The notes below the pieces were generated by a model, which was not told the origin of the DNA, did not search any database, and saw nothing but the letters and a program-made list of their open reading frames with translations. The position numbers and the translations under genes are program-made. DNA of 64,000 bases from Plantago ovata (taxonomy: Eukaryota; Streptophyta; Magnoliopsida; Lamiales; Plantaginaceae). Location: positions 68,926,985 to 68,990,984 of the forward strand of contig CM051455.1 of assembly GCA_028274465.1 (NCBI GenBank), in the 5' to 3' direction. Shown one piece after another: positions 11,476 through 21,289 of the stretch (position 1 is its first letter; each line of letters opens with the position of its first letter).

Positions 11476-12544
11476 GCACAGACAGGAGTCGAGTCAAAGA
11501 CTTTAAACAATGGCGCTATCCGGGAGGCAACCCGGGGTTTTTATCACTTTCTTTACCGCTTTACTGCATGCGTTCATACTTGAACAATTTGCTTTTCATA
11601 TGTGAATTTGTTCGTCTCTGTGTCGTATGTGCTTATGTTATGCTTGAGTGAGTTTTTTTCGAGTGATTTTTTATCTGAAATTGAGAAAAATAGTTTTCGG
11701 GGACTAAAAGCCGCATTTTTTTTCGAAACGATCGTCTCCCCACCTCAGGAGGTGGGGGGCGAATCGCCCCACGACTTGCAAAGATGAAAAAGCGGGGTTT
11801 CTTCCCCTTCTCCTCATTTTTCTCCATATTCATCTTCTTAACTCCAAAAACTCCTCCATTTTCAAAATACCTTCAAACCCTCATAACTTCTTCATATTTC
11901 CACCAAATTTTGTGTTCTTTAGCTTCAATCGAAGCCCGTCACGTGCTCTTTCTTTTCATCCGAACAAATCTCTTCCTAGTTCATTCAATCTCCGGATTTG
12001 AGGTAATCTCACATGAACCCTAATTTTTCAAATTTGGGGTTTTTTTGATTTATGCTTCAATTAAGCTTGTATGATGTATGGGTTGATGATTTATGTGATT
12101 AGAATCGTTATTCATTATCAATTGCATGTTCAATTAGGCTTGGTTTGTTGATTTAAGATTTTTGCTATTAGATGATATATCTTGTTAGGAAATGTATCTC
12201 TTACTTTCATTTCATGCTTAAACATGTGTATGTTGATATGATAATGATGGATGTAATGGTAGAATGCATGATTGAGGATGTTGAGGATTTATGTTAGATT
12301 TTTTGTTATTATGGTATGGATTGAACCTTGTGATTCAAGGCATTTGTTGTTTAGCTAGAGCATAATGTGATATGTTATTGTAGTAGTTACATTGATATGT
12401 TGCGTGATGAAGTAACTAGACTAGACATTGGGTTTTTGAGGAGTTGGATTGTTGAAGATATTGCTCGATTGTTCGCTCGTACATTTACATATGCATATGT
12501 CTGTTTTGCATCGTACAAGATACTAATTGCTGTTTGTAGGAATC
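11476..12544 (+). other. Non-coding spacer before B's second ORF, with two hairpins
   Basis: No supported ORF. Two perfect inverted repeats overlap at 11738-11757 (8-bp arms, loop CAGG) and 11756-11770 (GGGGCGAATCGCCCC). The second repeats the palindrome just upstream of the LTR TATA box (15790-15804). A pyrimidine-rich stretch ending TTTGTAG (about 12528-12540), just before the ATG at 12545, resembles a 3' splice site, so the second ORF may be read from a spliced transcript. Confidence 0.6.
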
Positions 12545-13871
12545 ATGGCACCAAGATCAAGGAGAGCCGGCTCGAGCAGAAAGGGGAAGGGAGTAGCATC
12601 AAGCTCCCAACTGTCTCACCATATGTACGAGATGTCTTTAGCTGCGGTAGAGGTGCGTCAAAGGCTAGAAGCGGAGCTGGCCGACGGGAGAAGATCGATC
12701 ATTCCAGACAAGAGGATTGATATTCCAGAGTCAGCAGCTGGAACGACGGGATATAGGACGCTATCACGGTTGGCATCAAGAAGGAATTGGGTTTGGTACA
12801 GTTCCAACAGGTTCAAGGGGTACGACGAGAGCCTCCTCCAAGATTTCTACATTGGATACACAGATCTCGAGGAGAAGAATGGGGTACTAGTTCGAGGCCT
12901 GATAATACCATGGACACCAGAGCACATTTCTTCATTCATCCATTTTGGGCAGCAGGAGTTCACAGGGAGCGACCATGCCTACCTGTATTCGAGGGCCTCT
13001 AGGGGGATAGGAAGACATATCACAGACGTGATCTGCAACAGGGAGTACAGATATCCAGAAATCGGGGGAGAACCTACACGGATCCGTCAGAGCGACCTTA
13101 GCATTGAAGCTAAGGTGATGATGAAATTTTGCATCTTCAACTTGATCCCTAGGAAGAATGACTCATGGATTCAGCCCTACTACGCCGAGCTCCTCTACTG
13201 CTTGATAGACAGACATCGGATCGACATCGGGCACATCATGTATGAGGAGTATGAGCGCCACTGGGAAAAGAAGAAGAAGCCCTTCATCTTCCCGAGCTTC
13301 ATCACTGCTTACTGCAAATATCATGGGGTCGATGACATTGACGAGGGGGATTGCGAGGTCGCTGCCCTTTCACCCTCGACTATTGAGGTGCAGCTGGCAA
13401 GGTATCAGTTGAAGAACCCCACGGCTGCCGCCGCTGATGTGGAAGAACCCTTCCAGCCGAGCGATTCCGATCATGAGAATGATTATGAGGATGTTATGGA
13501 GGCTGATGATGGCCAAGCCCCTATCCCGGATATCCCATTTGTCCATAGAGCACCGCATGCACCGCCTCGAGCACCACAGGGGTCTAGAGGATTTGACTTC
13601 TCTGAATTCCGTACCTACCTCGACGGTCGTTTCGATAGAATTGATGCCAGTAACGCGGCCTTGCGACAGGACAACACGGCCTTGCGACAGGCACATTGCC
13701 CACCACAACCGCGATTGGGAGACATTCGAGGAGCATCGCCGAGAGGATAGGCAACAAAGGTGGGAGCAGCAACAGCTCATCCAGCAGCAACAGGAGGCTC
13801 TACGGCAGTCCAATGAGCTCATGTTTGACATGTGGAGGGACTTTTATTGGGATTACCATCCAGATGATTAG
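12545..13871 (+). pseudogene. Extra ORF with plant transposon protein-like domain, frameshifted near its end
   Basis: From ATG 12545 the frame runs to 13750 (401 residues). The first ~20 residues are basic (MAPRSRRAGSSRKGKG). Residues ~40-240 resemble the putative plant transposon protein domain found in extra ORFs of plant LTR elements, with segments such as NRFKGYDESLLQDFY, TDVICNREYRYPEIGGEPTR and FPSFITAYC. An acidic stretch and a short coiled coil follow. Near 13690 the frame shifts: the following +1 frame continues naturally with a Q/E/R-rich coiled coil up to the TAG at 13869-13871. The function is unknown; it is not a recognisable envelope protein, as no signal peptide or membrane segment is seen. 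Element C lacks this module. Confidence 0.75.
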
Positions 13872-15398
13872 TCCTTTCACATGTCCACTCTCAGCCAACC
13901 GAGGCCAAACCGTTCGGTAACATCTAGTATCACTTCTTATTACTCATTCTCTTTTGCTAGGGGCTAGCTTAAGTATAGTAAGGGGGATGGGATGTGAACC
14001 GTGATGTTAAGTATTGTTTGGCTTTATGTTGATTAGTATCTTGTTCTTTGTTTGCATTTGCATTTGCACGTTTACTACTTTCTTAGATTTTATAGGTTGC
14101 ATTCACTTCATTCATCCTAGATAGTCTTGCATGATTCATATGGAGTTTATTGCCGAATTTTTTGAACTTTTTTATTGGGTAGATCAACTAACTATGCCAT
14201 TAATCGTATGCTTCATCTCTATGAATTTGTTTGAGGTTTTTCTCGCTTGGCTTGTCACATTTATGTATTACACTTAGTTAAGCTTGGTAGTCTCGACATC
14301 ACTTAGTGGTGTTTTCTCTACTGCGGTTCACGAAGGCCTTTATAATAAGGATGATGCATGTTATGGCCTTATGGTTGTTTTCCCGAGTAATTATGTACCT
14401 AAGAGGCAACAAGTCTTCACCATGCTTTGAGATTGCTAAATGCCTAGGAAGGAGGTAGTGTGAGGTTGTGTGATCCTTTGTTTATAACCTATTCTTCCGA
14501 ATAGGTTTGGGGAGGGGGTTACACCATCATTAGACTTGTTTTTTGTTTTTCATTCCCGTATCGTGAGTTTATTTTTCCTCTTCCGTAAATTTTGTACTTC
14601 AACCTATTCTTTCAAATAGGTTTGGGGAAGTCGTGTGAGTCATTTTTTCTCTTTTTGTTATGCTACTGCTGGCTAAAAAAAATCGAAAAAAAAAAAAGAA
14701 AGAAAAATTCCAGGAAAAAAGAAAAGAAAAAAGAAACTGGAAAGAAAAAAAAAAGGAGAAAAGACCCCAAAAAAGCAAAAAGGGTCCAAAAAAAGAGAAA
14801 ACCAAATAGCAGTTTAGCAAAGTGTTGTGTCTCATTTTCCAATTCTCGTAATGTTCGTAATCGTGTTGTAATTTTCTATTTTTTGTCTTATTTTTTAGTG
14901 TCATCTGCTCTAGACCATCCTCGTCCTGCCATTCAGGAAGTGGTGAATAGCTTAAGACTTTACTTAAGAGATGGGTAGAATAGGGGAGTGTTATCTTTTA
15001 TAGGGAACCCTCCTTCGTTTGATGAGAGCCAGTATTGGTTCGACCTCTTTGAGGAAAAGTCTTAACATGGTGGAACAGCAGTAAGTCCTCAGTTTCATAG
15101 GCACGGGACAACCATTCGTATCTTAGCATGCTTCATTACGTCATCACTGACTAGGTCCAGGTAGAGAATGTTACGAGAGACTATCTTGTCTTGACATAAG
15201 TGCTTATGTGGATGTGTATAAGTCAATCGAGGTATTCTTCAACCTATATTCATGCTTTGATTTATATGGTTTTTGTTCATATGTTTTTGATAGGTTCAGT
15301 AGATTAGTTCATTTTATTTGGCATGAGACTCCATTTTATGTGTTGCATTGTTTTTTGCATTAGAGTCTAGCTTAGTTGCTTGAGGACAAGCAAAGGTT
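13872..15398 (+). other. 3' untranslated region of element B
   Basis: No coding signal. The region is shared with element C (about 56159-57545, minus). It contains two hairpins with AACCTATTC / GAATAGGTT-type arms (14486-14507 and 14601-14622), each followed by a TTTGGGGA purine run like the true polypurine tract. It also has an A/G-rich low-complexity stretch (~14677-14815). The ORF across that stretch is lysine-rich low complexity and not a gene. Confidence 0.75.
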
Positions 15399-15412
15399 CG
15401 GTTTGGGGAGTT
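15399..15412 (+). other. Polypurine tract of element B
   Basis: CGGTTTGGGGAG immediately precedes the LTR start TGATGAATG. The same tract is present next to the 3' LTR of element C (56159-56175, minus). Confidence 0.8.
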
Positions 15413-16717
15413 TGATGAATGTGTATTTTACACTTTCATTTGAGTCTTTTTCACCTATTTTAGCTATCTTCTATGTTAATTTAGCTATATTTTAGTGCAT
15501 TTTATTAGAATAGTGTCACGTTTCCCTTTAGTTTTTATTTTACAGGTTTTGGTTGAAAAACGAGGATTTCAGGGCAATTATATTGAAGTTGACAAGGAAT
15601 TGGTGTTCCAGAAGCCTATTTGGAGTATCTGAAGGTTTCCGGATAGGATTTGGAGTCTAGGGGTCGAATATGGAGGTTAGAAGGCCACTAGAAGTCAGAA
15701 ACCGAGTCCGAAAAGGGGAAGAAATCCAAAAACGCGTTGAAAACGCGGAAATCCCGGATTTTTACTCCCGGACGAATCGCCCGGGACGTGGGGCGAATCG
15801 CCCCACACCAGGCGAATCGCCCGGTGTGTGGGGCCCTTCGCCCCACACAAATTCGAAGCCTATATATAGTTGCTCAGTGTTTCTCCGAAATTCATACTTT
15901 TCCAGACCTATTCTCTCACCTTTCTCTGTAGTTTTAGGTAGGAACTTCCCAGAGCCTGTTCTGGGGGTTCATAGCTTAGGAGATACTTTTTCATAGCAGT
16001 TTGGAGCTTGTAAGATCGCGATTCTTCGGAGATTGACAACCTTCGGTAACATTGTATCTTACAGTTTTTCTACTTATTTTTATATATCTTTCAACATGTT
16101 TTCTTCTATGATTTCTGTTGATTGCATGACAACTATGAGTAGCTAAACTTATCGTTGGTGATAGTATGTGAATTCTTAGCGAAGGGTTGATAATCATGCT
16201 AATGGCTATATCGCGCATTATACTCCGTGTTATTGCTTTATTTCGTTGATCAGGCGCAATCTATATCTTCGTATGTTGATTAATTATCATGCACAATTGG
16301 ACACTAGTCGACCTATGCATATCTATATCTTCGTAGTGTTGAATAATTACGGAACACAATTGGACAATAGTGTTTGACTTGTCAGTATCTATATCTTCGT
16401 AGTGTTTGATAATTACAACAGGACAATTGATTGATCAAAGATCTCCATGCAAAACCGAGGAATTTACGCATGATTATTAACCCGTTATGCTTTGAAGGAC
16501 CATACTATCACCAATCTCCATTATCTGTTAGAAAAACCTTTGTTATTCCGTCTGCTGTTTTTATATTCTAAATTAGATTTGATAAAGCTAGTTATAGTCC
16601 TTAGAGAACGACACTCGAGGTCATTCTACTGCTACACTACGGTTTTCGTTGTAGTCGTGAATCGCCTTTGGCTAAATAACAAATTTATTTGATTAAGTGG
16701 GACCGACAATCCTACGC
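15413..16717 (+). repeat. 3' LTR of element B
   Basis: It begins TGATGAATGTG after the polypurine tract. A GC-rich array of palindromes built on GGCGAATCGCC (15767-15850) lies directly upstream of a TATA box (TATATATA, 15861-15868). A three-fold ATCTATATCTTCGTA repeat lies ~400 bases downstream of the TATA, so it would be transcribed. The LTR stops at CCTACGCT; the last six bases (TCATCA end) are missing and sequence of a GRF gene follows. Confidence 0.9.
15861..15868 (+). promoter_or_regulatory. TATA box of element B 3' LTR
   Basis: TATATATA within CCTATATATAGTTGC, about 450 bases into the LTR, directly after the GC-rich palindrome array. Confidence 0.65.
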
Positions 16718-17110
16718 TAGCATACGGGCCCTCATATCAATCCTCTGCTGCCTCATTTCCTCCCTTGCCTCTGGGTCGATCTCTAGCATCCACAATTTCC
16801 AACGGAGCGTCTTCTCCATGTTTCGGAGTTCCTGCCTTTCCCGAACCAATTTGTTGATGTAGTCAGCAGTTCGACGGTGCGGCTGTGGATCGATCCACTC
16901 TTTATAGTCGCATCCTCCGGGAAGCTATGACATAAAAATCAATAAGTTAGATAACAATTAGGTATAATCAAACAGTCGCAATTCATATGTGCCACCTTGA
17001 AGACTAACCTTATACATCAAACATTTCTCATATTGACGACCGGGATTTTCGAGATCCCACTCGTAGTCGATTACCAACTCGGAACCGCAAGTGTGTTTGT
17101 TGGAATCCAT
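16712..17110 (-). pseudogene. GRF-type zinc-finger gene, 3' end cut by element B
   Basis: Two exons were read by eye: exon 1 17110-17009 (34 codons, from MDSNKH) and exon 2 16924-16712, joined by an 84-bp GT-AG intron (16925-17008, phase 0). The protein has the GRF zinc-finger pattern: HTCG in place of the usual CxCG, ENPGRQYEKC, then GGCDYKEWID after the intron, followed by a charged helix (RERQELRNMEKTLRWK). In plant proteins of this class the finger is followed by a coiled coil and often a membrane anchor. Here the frame runs into the B LTR and stops after ~104 residues, so the C-terminus is lost. GRF fingers bind single-stranded nucleic acid in characterised proteins; the role of these short plant versions is not established. 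Confidence 0.7.
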
Positions 17111-17681
17111 AAGTTTTGATGGTGATTCTTTAAAAGTGTGTGTGTTGCTGATGCTATTTCGGTCCACCCATGGTCTTATATAAGGGAAGGCAGTATGCTT
17201 CCACCTACCAGAACTTATAATTTGGAGGGGACTTTTGGAGGGAAGCTTCCCTCCAAAACAAAATGAAGGAGTCAAGGATGGCTCCATATTGGATTGGCTT
17301 TTTAAAAACCATCTTTTGGTCCAGTTATGTTAGCACCTCGAGTACTGGTGTGCACTTGTAGCTCATTAGAGCACGATCGACATGTTTGCCTCGGTTTACC
17401 TCGTTTGAATCTCCGTACATTGTTGTCAATAAAGCTAGTGTATTAATAACGAAGCGATATCGTCTTTCATTGATCGTTTCCATCTTCTCTTAACATTATT
17501 CGAGGGTTTATTCATTCCATCTAATATAAGCCGAATTCATTACTTGATAGTCAAATTGTTACACCTACGAATTAAAATTGCCCATGGCATAGCAAAAGGA
17601 AATACTAGTTCCTGATTTATGTTTGATACGGAAAAAACAACATAAAGTCGAACTTAAACGAATCTAGGGGTGGAATGAAGC
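17111..17681. other. Spacer between the two GRF genes
   Basis: Contains the promoter of the downstream GRF gene, with a TATA box TTATATAAG on the minus strand at about 17175-17184, some 65-75 bases before its ATG. The rest is AT-rich and shows no ORF or repeat that I recognise. Confidence 0.5.
17175..17184 (-). promoter_or_regulatory. TATA box for the 17110 GRF gene
   Basis: CTTATATAAG, ~65 bases upstream of the ATG; a usual plant distance. Confidence 0.6.
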
Positions 17682-18290
17682 CTAGGCCAAGAGGTAGCCA
17701 TACATCATCGAAGTGATCACGGTTAGCATTACGATCATTATGGTACGAAAGCCAGGACGGAATGTGCGCTTCTCTCCCTCTTTACCAACAACCGGTCGTA
17801 CCGTTACTCCCGTAGTTGATGTGACCGTCATCTCAACAACCTCGCCCTCATCCTCGATGTCTAACTGAGCATTGTTGAACGAGTTGGCTACCATTTCCGA
17901 CTCTAGAATCCGAAGGAGGCTTCATAGCCAAGATGAAGTCATCCAGGGTCTGAATCTGCCTTTCCAAATTCTCTATCTGTTCATTCATCTCGTCCATCCG
18001 TTGGTGGTAGTTGTTGAAGAGTGCCCTGTAGTATTCGTCTAGTTCGGGGTCCACCCATTCCCAGAAAGGGCAGCCGTGATCTGTCTGTCGAAAATAGAAG
18101 AGATTAAGTTAGACACTATGCTTCTAGAACGAAAACGAGTGTTAGTTTCGTATCCGTATGTAAACTTAGAATGGCTTACGTAAGCATTGGCGCACTTGGC
18201 AAACCTTCTTCCCGGATTGCATTGAGTCATTGACACGTAGATACGAGCTTCGTTGTTGCAAAGGCAAGTTCTGGTGGGGGGAGGATCCAT
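17682..18290 (-). pseudogene. GRF-type zinc-finger protein with coiled coil and C-terminal membrane segment, frameshifted
   Basis: Exon 1 is 18290-18180 (37 codons, MDPPPTRTCLC) and exon 2 starts at 18084 after a 95-bp GT-AG intron (18085-18179, phase 0). Together they give a full GRF finger: CLCNNEA, NPGRRFAKC, then GCPFWEWVDPE. A coiled coil follows (MDEMNEQIENLERQIQTLDD). The frame then shifts at about 17900-17935; the next frame continues to 17682 and ends in a hydrophobic helix (TIMIVMLTVITSMMYGYLLA). Finger, coiled coil and C-terminal membrane anchor is a known plant GRF architecture, so the two frames belong to one gene. The shift may be a mutation, a sequencing error or an unrecognised intron. 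It is a tandem relative of the gene at 16712-17110. Confidence 0.7.
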
Positions 18291-18374
18291 TTGTTCGTAG
18301 AGGACTTTTTCTTGTGTTTTTTTTTCCCTAAGTATGAGGACATGAGAGTGGGGTGAATGAATGAGGTTGTTGTG

Positions 18375-18384
18375 TTTATATATA
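18375..18384 (-). promoter_or_regulatory. TATA box for the 18290 GRF gene
   Basis: CTATATATAA on the minus strand, ~85-95 bases upstream of the ATG. Confidence 0.6.
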
Positions 18385-19263
18385 GCCCTAATTCAAGTGA
18401 CACTCTAGCATGTTCATGCAAGTTTAGTATGCTTATTCTAAGTAAATAATGGCCTAAAATCGTTTAATACATAAACAATGTATTTAAACTTCAGCTTCGT
18501 AGTTACGTTTGTTACGATATCGTAGCATCCATGTTTATCCGGATTTAACACGTTTACGATTATTAAAAAACGAGTAGAGTATACTCATGACGACTTAAGG
18601 ACTTAAAGGATCACGATTCCAATATCACGAACTATTAGAAGATTTAATCCATCGTTACGAATGTGAAATCGTTTAGTAGTGTTGACCGATATTTGAACAA
18701 CATCATATGCATCCCTTGGATGGTGACAAGTGGCACCCAAATGTTGTAGTAGATGGAAGATTAGTGTCCTTTTTTCATCAATTTATTAAGCTAGGTGGAG
18801 TACACTAGTAGGCAAATTGAGTACAAAAACAGTACATCAATTATCAAGATTATTTTTAAAACAACCTAATCCAACTTGCATGAGGATATATTTCATAAAC
18901 GCGCGAAACTGTCCTGTGAGCATGCAAGTATACTGTACTCATATTGGGTGAAAAGAAGAACAGAGCAATTAAGCATACTGCAATTTCACGAGCCCCAAAG
19001 ATCATCATTCCCTCTAAGAATTTATGTGAGATGACCTATGTGATATCACAAAAGCTTAGTGGCTCTGTCCAAGATATATTTTGCCATTATCTTCAAAATA
19101 TCAAACAGTGCAAATGACAGTGGTACAACGGCCGTTTCATCTTCTTTGCTCTGTTTAAGTCTTATCCTGTCACTTCCCAATAAAAAATCCATATAGGATT
19201 CTCTTCCACCCACTACCTCATTAATCCACCTCCAACTACTCCTCTGTCACGTCATTCAAAGCG
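18385..19263. other. Intergenic region between divergent gene starts
   Basis: AT-rich, no ORF. It separates the minus-strand GRF gene from the plus-strand exon at 19264 and could serve as a shared upstream region. No repeat family recognised. Confidence 0.4.
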
Positions 19264-19410
19264 ATGGAGCTTCCAAGGTTGAATCGGTACCTCCTCAAAC
19301 CCGGCGTCAACGGCACCGGACCGGGCACCCCATACCCAAAGCGGACCAGGCCGAAACCAGGGCCCCGACGGGACAAGAGTAAGATCCCTCATCCTCCTTC
19401 TCTTTGCTGA
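19264..19410 (+). CDS. Possible first exon of an unidentified gene
   Basis: A GC-rich ORF of 48 codons starts MELPRLNRYL and is rich in Pro, Arg, Lys and Gly, in an otherwise AT-rich region. An excellent donor site (AGA|GTAAGA) at 19379 suggests the real exon is 19264-19378 and continues in a later exon (phase 1). A pyrimidine-rich TTTCTTTCAG at about 19740-19749 could be an acceptor. I do not recognise the protein. The compositional jump and the donor are the only evidence. Confidence 0.4.
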   Translation: MELPRLNRYLLKPGVNGTGPGTPYPKRTRPKPGPRRDKSKIPHPPSLC

Positions 19411-21174
19411 ATCCGTATTTGGCTTAAATGTTTGGTTTTGCTTATTCCGATTTCGTGTGTGTAATCGTTTTGTAATTCTTCTTTTTGTGTAATCCGTATT
19501 TGTCTTAAATAATGCTTAATTTGTAGATAGATTTAGTATTGATTGTGAAAGATTAAGCATGATTCGTATCCCAATTCGTCAATGTGGTAGGTCAAATTAG
19601 ATCTGCAAGTATTGGGTAAGATTTATGTTGTTTGTGAAAGATTGAGCATGATGGTGAAAGATTGAGTTTCATGTTTACTTTGGGGGATTCTGCATGTACT
19701 AGCAGAGTTATTGAAAATAGACTTTGATTGAGGATGTGTTTCTTTCAGTCAAGAGGGCTCTGTTTCTAGCGACATAGAGCAAATGGGATGTGATATCTGT
19801 CTTTATGAGTTTGTCTTCAAAGATGTTGCTCTTATTTTAAGAATGTAGTACAGATGTATAGGGTATGCTCACTGTTGTACATGAATGCCTAATTTAAGTG
19901 GGGATGATAGATCACTCTACTTGTTTATCTTACTGGCATCTCATCCTAGTATCATCTTAAATGCAAGCTTTTGGTTGCCATGAAAGAGCTTGCTTGTCAA
20001 TTTGGAGAGGATACGGATGAATTGACTGGAAATGACCCCTTATTCATAGGTTATACTTATTGTTGAGTAGGTTGGATGTGATAGATTTGAATTTATGATT
20101 TACTGCTGTTAACATCATAGGTTATGGCTTCCAACCAGGCAGTTGTTGGCTTGCTTCTTCTACATGATGTTCAATATGTCTGATCACTTGGTTAAGTTAC
20201 ATACTTGAGTCTATTCATGTAGTCTGTGCTATCCCGGCATAGGTTGTCCTCTGTTTTCTAAAATATGAACAACATGTTAGTGCTTTGCCCTGTTTCATGT
20301 GAGTTTATTAGGATTAGAATGCTTATACTGAAAATTGCTGCAAATGCATCTACAAAGATGCATGATTAAGTGTTGTGATATGTTGATTAGGTTAACGAAT
20401 TTAGAAACAAAACTCATAAACAATACATGTGAAGAATCTTTATTAGACATGTAGATGAAATAAAAGTGACAGAATCTAGAAACAAAACTCTCAAACAATT
20501 CAAGTGTTGTAACTATGCATCGTTCTTTAATCCATCTACTCTCAAACAAAACAACCGACGCACCTGCTGTTCGGGTTGAGGTGGAGGCTGAGTAGGAGTA
20601 AAGGCACGTTGAAGTAGATCCGTTTAACTTAAGAACAAGACTGTCTACTATTCCTCTTACATGACTTTGTAAGTTTGTTCTCGTTTTATGCTGTGTAATC
20701 GTTAAGACATTATTTTTCATTTCTGCATAAGCTTTTCGTTTTATGGTGTTTCTCTTTTTGTGGATGAATGTACTCGAACGGTAAAACCTGTATCCGTTAT
20801 GAATTATGTGTGTGGTGATCAATGTTGGTTGGCTTGTTGGAATGTTGGTTTATGAATTATTTGTATGTTCTAAATCTATATGTCCTTATGATACTGTTTT
20901 TGAAAATGTAGTTCACTTGGAGATATCATAGGTAATGTAAACAAAACAGAATGTATAGTTGAAACGTTAGATACTTTTAACTACATTGTTCATGTTGTTT
21001 AATTCGACCGAACGAACTCAAAAAGTTCTACCTGAAGGAACGAGCTCATTTGGTCAGTAGGCTAATTTCGTACATTAATCAACTACTAAAATATAGGGAC
21101 GAATTATGGCTAGGAACAGTAGTTGGTTGGCATTCATTTATGAATATCAAGACCATGCAAACTGATACAATACT
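19411..21174. other. Stretch without a supported gene
   Basis: AT-rich sequence downstream of the 19264 exon; it may be intron or 3' flank of that gene. A 175-codon minus-strand ORF (20295-20822) has low-complexity Ser/Thr/Ile-rich composition and no recognised domain, so it is not called. Confidence 0.4.
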
Positions 21175-21184
21175 CTATAAATAG
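21175..21184 (+). promoter_or_regulatory. TATA box for the 21290 gene
   Basis: CTATAAATAG, ~105 bases upstream of the ATG, followed by an A/C-rich leader. Confidence 0.65.
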
Positions 21185-21289
21185 CTTCCAAATAGTAGTT
21201 CTTCTTCACATCAATCCAAACAACAAACAAGCTACTTTAAATATTCATCTAACAACAACCCCTCTACCCAACCATTCCCCACCCTCCAG

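Larger units (their letters stand above)
8601..16717 (+). mobile_element. Gag-protease-only LTR element B carrying an extra ORF
   Basis: The LTR consensus begins TGATGAATGTG and ends TTCATCA. The left LTR is truncated (8601-9170) and the right one is nearly complete (15413-16717). Between them lie a tRNA-Asp-like primer site, a gag-protease ORF and a second ORF with a plant transposon protein-like domain. No reverse transcriptase, RNase H or integrase motif is present in any frame, so the element looks non-autonomous. The layout fits non-autonomous Ty3/gypsy elements of the Athila/Tat type. Element C (54917-60437, minus) is a relative lacking the second ORF. Confidence 0.85.

Noticed and set aside
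12545..13750. Extra ORF of element B as an envelope gene
   Set aside because: No signal peptide, membrane helix or glycoprotein features; similarity is to plant transposon protein-type domains.
14592..14978. Lysine-rich 128-codon ORF and its antisense
   Set aside because: Translation of an A/G-rich low-complexity tract in a retroelement 3' region; the C copy has the same artefact near 56780-56950.
16155..16717. 66-codon ORF shared by the two LTRs of element B (8938-9138 and 16492-16692)
   Set aside because: Identity reflects the duplicated LTR; peptide has no domain.
20295..20822. 175-codon minus-strand ORF
   Set aside because: Low-complexity Ser/Thr/Ile-rich composition, no domain, no promoter or splice context; likely a chance ORF.
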